From Halohasta litorea (GTDB lineage Archaea; Halobacteriota; Halobacteria; Halobacteriales; Haloferacaceae), in contig NZ_JANHDJ010000001.1 in the NCBI RefSeq assembly GCF_024494645.1, positions 744,001 through 808,000 on the forward strand: a stretch of 64,000 nt of DNA, given 5' to 3'. Each line of letters begins with the position of its first letter. Positions within the stretch are counted from its first letter, which is position 1. The notes beneath the pieces were generated by a model that searched no databases, was not told the DNA's origin, and was given only the letters and a program-made list of their open reading frames with translations. This document shows positions 57,541-64,000 of this stretch, piece by piece. A program made the translations under genes and the position numbers.

Positions 57541-58056
57541 ATGCGAGGGTTCTATATCGGTCGGTTCCAGCCCTACCACGACGGCCACCACCACATGGTC
57601 GAAGCGATCGCCGACCAGGTCGACGAGCTCGTGCTCGGCATCGGGAGTGCGGGAGACTCCCACTCCCGGCGGAATCCCTTTACCGCGGGCGAACGCGTGA
57701 TGATGATCACCAAATCGGTCGCGGAGTTCGATCTGCCCACCTACGTGGTCCCCATCGAGGATCTCGAACGGAACTCCGTGTGGGTCAGTCATGTCCAGAG
57801 TATGTCGCCCTCCTTCGAGGTCGCCTTCTCCAACAATCCGCTGGTCATCCGGCTCTTCGAGGAGGCCGGAATCGAGGTCCGCCAGTCGCCGATGTTCCAC
57901 CGCGAGGTCCTGGAGGGAACCGAACTCAGAGAGCGGATGATCGACGGCGGTGACTGGACGTCGCTGGTGCCCGACCCGGCAGTGGACGTGATCCGAGAGT
58001 GTGACGGCGTCCAGCGCATCCAGCAGGTCACCGACTCCGACGGCGCGAACAGCTGA
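57541..58056 (+). CDS. nadM: Nicotinamide-nucleotide adenylyltransferase (archaeal NadM)
   Basis: A 171-residue nucleotidyltransferase that makes NAD+ from NMN and ATP. It starts MRGFYIGRFQPYHDGHHHMV, with the GRFxPxHxGH motif for ATP phosphates, LVLGIGSAGDSHSRRNPFTAGER near 30-52 in segments, and the C-terminal region LEGTELRERMIDGGDW carrying the ISSTxxR-equivalent Arg residues. A consensus TATA box gives a leaderless start. One base separates its stop from the SAM hydrolase ATG, so the two form an operon. Confidence 0.95.
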   Translation: MRGFYIGRFQPYHDGHHHMVEAIADQVDELVLGIGSAGDSHSRRNPFTAGERVMMITKSVAEFDLPTYVVPIEDLERNSVWVSHVQSMSPSFEVAFSNNPLVIRLFEEAGIEVRQSPMFHREVLEGTELRERMIDGGDWTSLVPDPAVDVIRECDGVQRIQQVTDSDGANS

Positions 58057-58057
58057 G

Positions 58058-58843
58058 ATGCTCACGCTCGCCTCCGACTTCGGGACCCCCTATCCCGCTG
58101 CAATGAAGGGGGTGATCCTCTCGCGGACCGACGCCCAACTGGTTGACATCGCCCACGACCTCCCCCGACAGGACCCGCGAGCCGCGGCCTTCTGGCTCCG
58201 GGAGACGATCCCCCTCTTCCCGCCAGCGGTCCATCTCACGGTCGTCGATCCCGGCGTCGGCACCGACCGCCGCGCCATCGCGGTCCGCGTCGGCGACCAC
58301 GCGCTGGTCGCACCGGACAACGGACTGCTCCGGCCGGTCGTCCGCCGACTCGCCGACGATACCGACGGCGACCCGCCCATCGCGGCCTACGAGATCGCCG
58401 TTAACGATCCGGCCTCAACGACGTTCCACGGCCGGGACGTGTTCGCACCTGCGGCCGCCGAGATCCACGAGCGGGGTGTCGACCGAATCGCCGAGAGCGG
58501 GCTGCTGTCGCCCATCGATCTGGATGCCTGTGTCGACCTGCGGTTCCCGACGCCGACCCGCGACGGCGAGACGATCTGCGGCGAAGTGCTCGTTGTCGAC
58601 GATTTCGGCAACGTCATCACGAACGTTCCAGGAGCGGAGCTCTCGGGTGTCCGACGGGCGACCGTCAACGGCGTGGCGGCCCCGGTCGTCGACACCTTCG
58701 ACCGCGTCGATCCCGGCGACCGACTGCTCACCGTCGGCAGTCACGGCTTCGTCGAGTGTGATGTGAATCAGGGTCGCGGTGACGAGGCGTTCGGGCTCGC
58801 TGCGGGTGACACCGCCGATATCGGCGTCGGTGGAGCCGACTAA
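58058..58843 (+). CDS. SAM hydroxide adenosyltransferase (SAM hydrolase, DUF62)
   Basis: A 261-residue protein of the DUF62/fluorinase superfamily. It starts MLTLASDFGTPYPAAMKGVI, with TVVDPGVGTDRRAIAV near residues 63-78, ALVAPDNGLLRPV near 85-97, FHGRDVFAPAAAE near 123-135 and VVDDFGNVITNVPG near 182-195. The Asp, Arg and His of the hydrolase subtype are present, in contrast to halogenases. It converts SAM to adenosine and methionine. It is coupled to nadM, suggesting a role in adenosine or cofactor balance. Confidence 0.9.
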   Translation: MLTLASDFGTPYPAAMKGVILSRTDAQLVDIAHDLPRQDPRAAAFWLRETIPLFPPAVHLTVVDPGVGTDRRAIAVRVGDHALVAPDNGLLRPVVRRLADDTDGDPPIAAYEIAVNDPASTTFHGRDVFAPAAAEIHERGVDRIAESGLLSPIDLDACVDLRFPTPTRDGETICGEVLVVDDFGNVITNVPGAELSGVRRATVNGVAAPVVDTFDRVDPGDRLLTVGSHGFVECDVNQGRGDEAFGLAAGDTADIGVGGAD

Positions 58844-58891
58844 GCGACACTCCGGCGGCATATTCATTCGGCTGGCGACCCAACTGTCGGT

Positions 58892-60052
58892 ATGCACGTC
58901 GTTGTTCTCGGAGCCGGGTACGCAGGTGTGACACTTACGCGCAAGCTCGAAGCCTCGCTGCCTGCGGCCGCCACTCTCACACTGGTCGACGAGAATGAGA
59001 CGCATCTGGTCCAACACGAGGTCCACCGCGTTATCAGACGGCCTTCGATCACAGACGCCATCGAGGTTCCCCTCGAATCGCTGTTCGACCGCGCCGAAAT
59101 CGTGACTGCTCGCGTCGAAGACGTCGACACCGACACCAACCGTGTCGTCCTCGACTCCGGGGAGACGCTCGACTACGACTATTGCGGGCTCTGTCTCGGG
59201 GCCGAAACCGCCTTCTACGACCTGCCGGGGATCGAAGACCACGGGGTGCCGCTTAAATCGATCAGCGACGCCGAGGTGGTGCGACAGCAGGCCCTGGCGG
59301 CGATCGATTCGGGCGACGACGCGAGGTTCGTCGTCAGTGGCGCTGGCCTTTCGGGGGTCCAGGTCGCCGGGGAGTTGGCGACCCTCGCCGAGGAGGAGGG
59401 GGCCGCCGACCGCATCGAGATCGTCGTCCTCGAACAGCTCGGGTCGGTTGCGCCCGCGTTTCCCGCGGGGTTCCAGGAGGCCGTCGAGGCCGAACTATCG
59501 AGCCGCGGGATCGAGATCCGCACCGAAACGGCGGTCGTCGAGGCCACCGAGTCTACCATCGAGACGCGCCACGAGGAGAGCGGCGAGCGTCGGTCGATCG
59601 ACTACGATCTGTTCGTCTGGACCGGCGGCATCGGCGGGTCGGCGGCGATGGCTGGCGATCGCCCCATCGTGCGCTCGGACCTCCGGCTTACCGACTCGAC
59701 GTTCGCGCTGGGCGATGCGGCGCGGATCGTCGACGCCGACGGCGAGGCAGTCCCGGCCAGCGCGTCGGCGGCGATCCGGTCGGCCCGCGTGGCTGCCGAG
59801 AACATCACGACGCTTGTCGGCTGGGAACTCTCCGATGGCGATGGATTCGAGCCGCGGTTGGCGCAGTTCAGATTCGACGTGCCGGGGTGGATCGTCTCGG
59901 TCGGCGACGGTGCGGTCGCCCAGGTCGGCCCGAAAGTCGTGACTGGGAAAGCAGCAAACGCACTCAAGGCCAGCGTCGGCGCGGGGTATTTAAGTTCGGT
60001 GCGGGCGATCCGGCAGGCCACTGAGTTGGTAGGCGAGGAACTGAACGCTTAA
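58892..60052 (+). CDS. NAD(P)/FAD-dependent oxidoreductase (NDH-2-like)
   Basis: A 386-residue flavoprotein of the type II NADH dehydrogenase group. It has the FAD motif VVVLGAGYAGVTLTRKLE near residues 3-20, the middle segment YCGLCLGAETAFYDLPGIED, the NAD motif FVVSGAGLSGVQVAGELA near 147-164 and the second FAD contact STFALGDAARIVD near 269-281. It lacks the long amphipathic C-terminal membrane anchor of some NDH-2 enzymes, though KASVGAGYLSSVRAIRQA could attach to the membrane. It probably passes electrons from NAD(P)H to quinone or another acceptor. Confidence 0.88.
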   Translation: MHVVVLGAGYAGVTLTRKLEASLPAAATLTLVDENETHLVQHEVHRVIRRPSITDAIEVPLESLFDRAEIVTARVEDVDTDTNRVVLDSGETLDYDYCGLCLGAETAFYDLPGIEDHGVPLKSISDAEVVRQQALAAIDSGDDARFVVSGAGLSGVQVAGELATLAEEEGAADRIEIVVLEQLGSVAPAFPAGFQEAVEAELSSRGIEIRTETAVVEATESTIETRHEESGERRSIDYDLFVWTGGIGGSAAMAGDRPIVRSDLRLTDSTFALGDAARIVDADGEAVPASASAAIRSARVAAENITTLVGWELSDGDGFEPRLAQFRFDVPGWIVSVGDGAVAQVGPKVVTGKAANALKASVGAGYLSSVRAIRQATELVGEELNA

Positions 60053-60091
60053 AAAGTCGCAGTTGGCGACAACGTCCGATCGACCCCGTAA

Positions 60092-60676
60092 TTAGACGAT
60101 GGTGAACTGGTTTTTGACTGTCGTGGCGATGTCGGCGTCGTCGCCCTCGATGTGGACCTCGTACTCGTAGTCGCCGGGATCGGTGTCCTCGTCGGTGACG
60201 ATCTTCGAGCCCCAGGTCGCGCGGTCGTAGGCCTCGTGTGCGCCCTCCCAGTTGAGTTCGAGCGGGCCGTAGTCCGCCTCGGGGAACTCGACGACCACCG
60301 AGTCGATCGCCTCCGCACCCAGCGGATCGCCGGTCTCGGGGTCGAAGACACCGACGTGGAGGCCGACCTCCATCCCCGCGGAGAACCGGCCGATGCTGGC
60401 ACAGTCGTCGCCACCGCTCGACTCGCCGCCGCTCGATTCGTTGTCGGTCGACTCGTTGCTGGTGTTGCCGGTCGTCGTCGTCTCGTTGGTGACTGTCGGC
60501 TCGTCCTCGGATTCGACGCCGGGGTCGGTGATGTACGTACAGCCAGCGAGACTGACCGAGGCCCACGTGGCCGCACTTGCGGCGACTAGACGGCGGCGTG
60601 TCACCGGCGAATCGGTCGCCTCCGACGACTCGTCGGGGGTCCTGTCGGTCCGTTTTGGGGACTGGTCTCGGTTCAT
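60092..60676 (-). CDS. Tat lipoprotein with one copy of an unrecognised domain
   Basis: A 194-residue protein. The Tat signal TRRRLVAASAATWASVSLAG leads to lipobox LAGCTY, then a Thr/Ser/Asn/Glu linker with repeated NESS units. A single domain (about 95-194) follows, with GMEVGLHVGVFDPETGDPLG, DSVVVEFP, LELNW and DPGDYEYEVHIEGDDADIAT. The same domain occurs twice in the divergent neighbour at 60779, and the two signal peptides are nearly identical. ATG 60676 is at leaderless distance from a TATA box (60700-60709). Ligand unknown. Confidence 0.8.
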   Translation of the reverse strand: MNRDQSPKRTDRTPDESSEATDSPVTRRRLVAASAATWASVSLAGCTYITDPGVESEDEPTVTNETTTTGNTSNESTDNESSGGESSGGDDCASIGRFSAGMEVGLHVGVFDPETGDPLGAEAIDSVVVEFPEADYGPLELNWEGAHEAYDRATWGSKIVTDEDTDPGDYEYEVHIEGDDADIATTVKNQFTIV

Positions 60677-60699
60677 ACTAGCGTGTATTTGCCGGATAG

Positions 60700-60757
60700 T
60701 ATATAAAAGCAAACACTGGTTATTAGATTCCAATAAAGCAGGACGCCTTATATACAT
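60700..60757. promoter_or_regulatory. Back-to-back promoters of the lipoprotein pair
   Basis: On the minus strand CTTTTATATA (60700-60709) serves ATG 60676. On the plus strand TTATATACA (60749-60757) serves ATG 60779. Both are about 27 nt from their start codons, so the pair can be controlled together. Confidence 0.6.
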
Positions 60758-60778
60758 ATCCGATAAGTCGATCAAACC

Positions 60779-61753
60779 ATGGGATCTGATGGACAACAAC
60801 TCAACAGGACGGACTCACAAGGGACGAGTAGGGACGACTCGGGAACGGCGACTACCACGCGCCGACGGCTGTTAGCCACCGGTGCAGCGACGTGGGCGAC
60901 CGTCGGCCTCGCCGGCTGTACCGGCAGCGGCGACGACTCCGACGGCGGTTCCTCCGGCGCACGGAACTACGTCGTTACCGCCGAGACCGGCGCAGGTTCG
61001 GAAGGCGTCCCCGAAAGTGCGGGATTCATTTCGGCGTGTTCGGCGAGTCGACGCTTCGTCCCCGGCATGCAGGTCGTGTTCTACGTTGGGATTTTCGATC
61101 CCGAGACGGGCGAGCAGCTCACCGACGAGGACCTCGACAGCGTCGTGGTCAACGTCGATGGCAGCGAGTCGGTCGAGCTCAGTTGGGCCGGTGACGACGA
61201 GGAGAACCCCGCCGACGAGTGGGGTGGGTCCTACGTCCTTTCGGAGGATATCGAACCCGGTACCTACTCGTATACCGTCGAGGTCAGCAACGGCGACGCC
61301 AACTACCAGACGGTGGGGATCCTCGAAGACTCCTTCGAGGTCATCGAGCAGGCCAACCCGACCAACTACGTCGTGACGACCGAGACCTGGTGGGACAACC
61401 AGGCTCCCGAGGAGTCTGTGGGCTTCGTCGAATCCTGCGGCCCGGAACGCCAGTTCACCCAGGAGATGGATGTCACGTTCGTCATCGGTGTCTACGACGG
61501 ATCGAGCGGCGAGATCGTCGGCAACGACACCCTCGATTCGGTGACCATCGAGTCGACCGACGACTCGTTCGATCCGGTCGAGTTGTCCTGGAACGAGGGC
61601 GGCGAGGACTCCGAACCGCAGTGGTCCGGGACGCTGGATACCGCGGATCTGAGTCCGGGCTCCTACAGCTACGACGTCGTCGTCACCAACGGCGACGCCA
61701 ACTACCACGACGTCGGCATCGCCTCGAACCAGTTCACGATCATCGAACTGTAA
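60779..61753 (+). CDS. Tat lipoprotein with two copies of the same unrecognised domain
   Basis: A 324-residue protein. The Tat signal TTRRRLLATGAATWATVGLAG leads to lipobox LAGCTG and a Gly/Ser linker. Domain 1 (about 62-190) and domain 2 (about 195-324) are internal repeats. Each starts NYVVT, then has GF-x5-C, a VFYVGIFDPETG or TFVIGVYDGSSG hairpin, LDSV, VELSW, PG-x-YSY and V-x-NGDANY-x3-GI. The domains look like beta-sandwich (Ig-like) modules. A Cys in each, plus exposed acidic loops, could bind a metal or partner. No characterised relative is recalled. Confidence 0.8.
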   Translation: MGSDGQQLNRTDSQGTSRDDSGTATTTRRRLLATGAATWATVGLAGCTGSGDDSDGGSSGARNYVVTAETGAGSEGVPESAGFISACSASRRFVPGMQVVFYVGIFDPETGEQLTDEDLDSVVVNVDGSESVELSWAGDDEENPADEWGGSYVLSEDIEPGTYSYTVEVSNGDANYQTVGILEDSFEVIEQANPTNYVVTTETWWDNQAPEESVGFVESCGPERQFTQEMDVTFVIGVYDGSSGEIVGNDTLDSVTIESTDDSFDPVELSWNEGGEDSEPQWSGTLDTADLSPGSYSYDVVVTNGDANYHDVGIASNQFTIIEL

Positions 61754-61780
61754 GGCCACGACCGACGCAGTCCGGCACCG

Positions 61781-61790
61781 ATTTTTATAC
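61781..61790 (+). promoter_or_regulatory. TATA box for the CoxG-like gene
   Basis: ATTTTTATAC, immediately followed by AGTACACACAGCC, lies 20 nt upstream of ATG 61805 (centre). The TTATACAG core is shared with the next gene's promoter. Confidence 0.5.
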
Positions 61791-61804
61791 AGTACACACA
61801 GCCA

Positions 61805-62410
61805 ATGAATCACGACAATACACAGTCATCCGGCGGGAACCCCACTGAATCGGCCGATAGAGACGCCGCAGACGCGGACTCGGCCGACGCGGATTCGACC
61901 AACGGGGACGAACACAGCAAGAACGGCGCGGAGGCAGACACCGAGGCCGCCGACGGGACGCTGACGTTTTCGGATTCGGTCGCCATCGAGACGACACCGG
62001 AGGCGCTCTGGTCGACGATCTCCGACCCGGCAACACTGACCGAGTGTGTGCCGGGCGCGGAGTCGATCGAGCGGGTCTCCGAGCGCAAATACACCGTCAA
62101 GATCACGCGGGGTGTGAGCCATCTGACCGTCTCGCTGTCGGGTGAGGCCGAGTTCGTCGAGATGAACCCGCCCGACTACGTCGTCACGAGCGCGACGGCC
62201 TTCGACTCGAAGACCGGCAGCGATTTCGATATCCTTGCGGCCATGGAGATTTCGCCGGTCGAGGACGGCACCGCCGAGTTGGCCTACTCCGCGGAGGTCT
62301 CGATCAGCGGCGGGGTCGGTACGATGAGCTCGCGGCTCCTCCGGCCGATCGTCAACCGCGATATCACGACCTACTTCAGCAATATCAAAACCGAAGTCGA
62401 GGAGGAGTAG
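61805..62410 (+). CDS. CoxG-like SRPBCC family protein
   Basis: A 201-residue protein. An acidic, Ala/Asp-rich tail (1-48) precedes a START-like domain of about 150 residues. The domain holds FSDSVAIETTPEALWSTISD near 54-73, the CoxG hallmark TECVPGAESIERVSERKYTV near 78-97, and the C-terminal amphipathic helix ending TTYFSNIKTEVEEE. CoxG relatives assist molybdenum hydroxylase maturation and membrane attachment, but no such dehydrogenase is in the window. The acidic tail is haloadaptive. Confidence 0.84.
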   Translation: MNHDNTQSSGGNPTESADRDAADADSADADSTNGDEHSKNGAEADTEAADGTLTFSDSVAIETTPEALWSTISDPATLTECVPGAESIERVSERKYTVKITRGVSHLTVSLSGEAEFVEMNPPDYVVTSATAFDSKTGSDFDILAAMEISPVEDGTAELAYSAEVSISGGVGTMSSRLLRPIVNRDITTYFSNIKTEVEEE

Positions 62411-62460
62411 CCGCCTCACGGGTCGACTACCTCCCGGCAGTCGACTGCGCTTTCGCGGAC

Positions 62461-62470
62461 GTATTTATAC
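62461..62470 (+). promoter_or_regulatory. TATA box for the flavin reductase gene
   Basis: GTATTTATAC is centred 26 nt before ATG 62492. It shares TTATACAG with the CoxG-like promoter. Confidence 0.55.
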
Positions 62471-62491
62471 AGACAGCCGATACACTCACCA

Positions 62492-63151
62492 ATGACAACC
62501 GATCCAACCGACGTGTTCGACGAGATTTCGGAGTACGATTCGAAGGCCCTTTTCAAACCGAAAGTAGTCTCGCTTGTCGTCTCCAACAGCGACGAGCGCG
62601 GGCCGAACCTCATGACCGCCTCCTGGTGGATGCTGGCGGGCTACAACCCGTTCCGGTATCTGCTGGCGGTCAGTCACAAAACGCTCACCTACGAACTCAT
62701 CGAGGAAAGCGGGGAGTTCGTCCTCGCTGCGCCGTCGATGGAGATGGTCGATGCGCTGACGCTCTCTGGGATGGTCAGCGGCCGCGACATCGACAAGATC
62801 GAGCATCTCGATCTGGAGACGGTTCCAGGACAGTCGATCGACGTGCCGCTGTTGGCCGACGCTACCGGTAACATCGAGTGTTCAGTGATGGACTCCTTCG
62901 AGTTCATGAACTGCACCTACTACTTCGGCGAGGTCGAGAACGCTTACGTCACCAAAGGCGGGATGGACGGCCGACTGCTCTCGCCAGACGCCGACGTACT
63001 GGCCTACATGGGCAGCGACTGGGGCGAGGAGGAGACCAAGACAAAATACCGCTACTACGCCGACATTACCCCCGAGTCGATCAAGCGCTTTTCCGGCGAC
63101 GAGGTCGTCGACTCGCTGCCGCCGGAACTCCGTGAGGAGTACAGCGAGTAA
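62492..63151 (+). CDS. Flavin reductase-like FMN-binding protein
   Basis: A 219-residue split-barrel flavin reductase. It has KPKVVSLVVSNSDERGPNLM near residues 23-42, TASWWMLAGYNPFRYLLAVS near 43-62 and KTLTYELIEESGEFVLAAPS near 64-83. A long C-terminal part ends SLPPELREEYSE. Haloarchaea carry several such proteins; the partner oxygenase is unknown. Its own TATA box gives a leaderless transcript. Its stop abuts the stop of the convergent permease gene. Confidence 0.85.
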   Translation: MTTDPTDVFDEISEYDSKALFKPKVVSLVVSNSDERGPNLMTASWWMLAGYNPFRYLLAVSHKTLTYELIEESGEFVLAAPSMEMVDALTLSGMVSGRDIDKIEHLDLETVPGQSIDVPLLADATGNIECSVMDSFEFMNCTYYFGEVENAYVTKGGMDGRLLSPDADVLAYMGSDWGEEETKTKYRYYADITPESIKRFSGDEVVDSLPPELREEYSE

Positions 63152-63931
63152 CTATTCGGCTTCCCAGAAAGTCAGGCGATTGCCAAGTATGTCCACGCCG
63201 TAAATAAAGACGATACCCAGCAGGGTGATCATCACCAACGCGGCATACATCTGCTGGATCGTAAACAGCCGCCACGACCGCCAGATGAGATAGCCCAGTC
63301 CCGATTTTGCCGCCAGCATCTCGATGACGACGATGAGGTTGAATCCGACGCCCAACCCGAGACTCAACCCGGCGAAAATCTCCGAGAGCGAGCCGGGTAT
63401 CAGGACGTCGCGGTACAGCGCCAGTGTCCCGGCACCGTTGTCGAGTGCGGCATCGATGTACGCGTCGTCTATCTGCCGGACCCCACCCATCGTATTGACC
63501 GCAACCAACAGAAAGACCGCGATGCTCATCGCCAGTACCCGAACCGTCTCGGTCACGCCCAGCAGCGTGAACATGATAGGCACCAGCGCGATTTTCGGGA
63601 TGGGATAGAACAGACTCACGTATGGGTTTACGATGAGTCGAACCGGCCGCGACCACCCCATCCACAGGCCGACCGCGATACCGCTCGTGGCACCTATTAG
63701 GAAGGCAATCAGAATGCGCCGCAGGCTGACCCAGGTGTGATAGAGTAGCGGCCCCTCGACGAGCAACTGGCCGGTCACGCCCACCACGACCGACGGCGGT
63801 GGGAAGAAAGTCGGATTGAGAATCGCCAGCCGGGCAAGTACCTCCCAGCACAGCACCACCGCGAGGATCGGGGCGAGATGGAGCCCGAGTCGACGCGTCG
63901 ACGTGTGCCGACGGCGGCGAGCGTGGCTCAT
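63152..63931 (-). CDS. NitT/TauT-type ABC transporter permease
   Basis: A 259-residue permease with six helices. It has SLRRILIAFLIGATSGIAVG near residues 69-88, FYPIPKIALVPIMFTLLG near 107-124, and the EAA-loop YIDAALDNGAGTLALYRDVLIPGSL near 157-181. This matches SsuC/TauC/ThiX-like permeases importing sulphonates, nitrate-like anions, pyrimidine precursors or metals. It overlaps the upstream ATPase gene by 4 bases (ATGA). The solute-binding protein would be outside the window. Confidence 0.9.
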   Translation of the reverse strand: MSHARRRRHTSTRRLGLHLAPILAVVLCWEVLARLAILNPTFFPPPSVVVGVTGQLLVEGPLLYHTWVSLRRILIAFLIGATSGIAVGLWMGWSRPVRLIVNPYVSLFYPIPKIALVPIMFTLLGVTETVRVLAMSIAVFLLVAVNTMGGVRQIDDAYIDAALDNGAGTLALYRDVLIPGSLSEIFAGLSLGLGVGFNLIVVIEMLAAKSGLGYLIWRSWRLFTIQQMYAALVMITLLGIVFIYGVDILGNRLTFWEAE

Positions 63932-64000
63932 CGCGTAACCGACTGCTGGACTTCGTCGCTTAGCAGTTCCCAGACGCGCTCGCGCAGTGTCGTGAACTCG
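63928..64000 (-). CDS. C-terminus of an ABC ATP-binding protein (partial)
   Basis: The last 23 residues are visible (EFTTLRERVWELLSDEVQQS and then VTR). The RxRVWELL helix is the usual end of NitT/TauT-type ATPases. The TGA overlaps the permease ATG as ATGA, showing an operon. The motifs of the ATPase itself lie beyond the window. Confidence 0.65.
   Translation of the reverse strand, partial: EFTTLRERVWELLSDEVQQSVTR

Overview
This window is chromosomal DNA from a haloarchaeon (class Halobacteria). It is GC-rich with very acidic proteins, and many genes have a TATA box about 27 nt before the start codon, as expected for leaderless mRNAs. Lipoproteins carry twin-arginine signals. Several genes are archaeal or haloarchaeal types: GfcR, archaeal LonB, 3-dehydroquinate synthase II, PurN-PurH fusion, NadM and the YhbY/DUF7344/Lrp regulators. 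The species cannot be named from the sequence. Genes are dense, on both strands, and mostly housekeeping. There is no intact insertion sequence, CRISPR array, rRNA or prophage. The long open frames antisense to real genes are high-GC shadows.

Layout. 1-1738: a membrane protein, a conserved small protein and a uracil-DNA glycosylase family protein. 1739-5000: a structured non-coding stretch, then glucose dehydrogenase (gdh), its likely activator gfcR, a monothiol glutaredoxin and a conserved protein. 5198-10042: PEP carboxylase, a YVTN beta-propeller and an aminotransferase. 10222-14106: membrane proteins, YhbY and two HTH regulators. 14247-18254: an ABC-2 exporter operon in which one permease is fused to a PrsW-like protease. 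18354-24575: flavin reductase/VOC pair, DUF429, a HisG-like protein and a large coiled-coil protein. 24828-29265: MBL hydrolase, tandem 2-hydroxyacid dehydrogenases, LOG-like protein and a Tat lipoprotein. 29273-33075: two DNA methyltransferases with a 57-residue gene between them. 33403-34906: tRNA-Gln with a decayed copy of its 3' end, a zinc ribbon protein, twin small membrane proteins and a stress protein. 35041-41599: sucCD, then a PAS histidine kinase and a convergent response regulator. 41832-47409: a membrane protein, a uracil/xanthine permease, then divergent purNH and purB. 47501-53354: stress protein and the shikimate/tryptophan block trpC-trpB-trpA-aroA'-aroB'. 53443-58843: cysteine-less MGMT-like protein, CPBP protease, lonB, nadM and SAM hydrolase. 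58892-64000: NADH dehydrogenase-like protein, a divergent lipoprotein pair of an unrecognised family, CoxG-like protein, flavin reductase and the end of a NitT/TauT-type ABC operon.

The most interesting signals are non-coding. They are an interrupted 71-nt hairpin plus a perfect palindrome upstream of gdh; a three-unit hairpin array with conserved loops and changing stems beside purNH; a 32-nt near-palindrome between purNH and purB; three TGTAC sites exactly 10 bp apart at the trp promoter; and a 54-bp degenerate copy of the tRNA-Gln 3' end. Very short candidate ORFs precede three genes. CTAG is strikingly rare, which fits one methyltransferase being the haloarchaeal CTAG enzyme.
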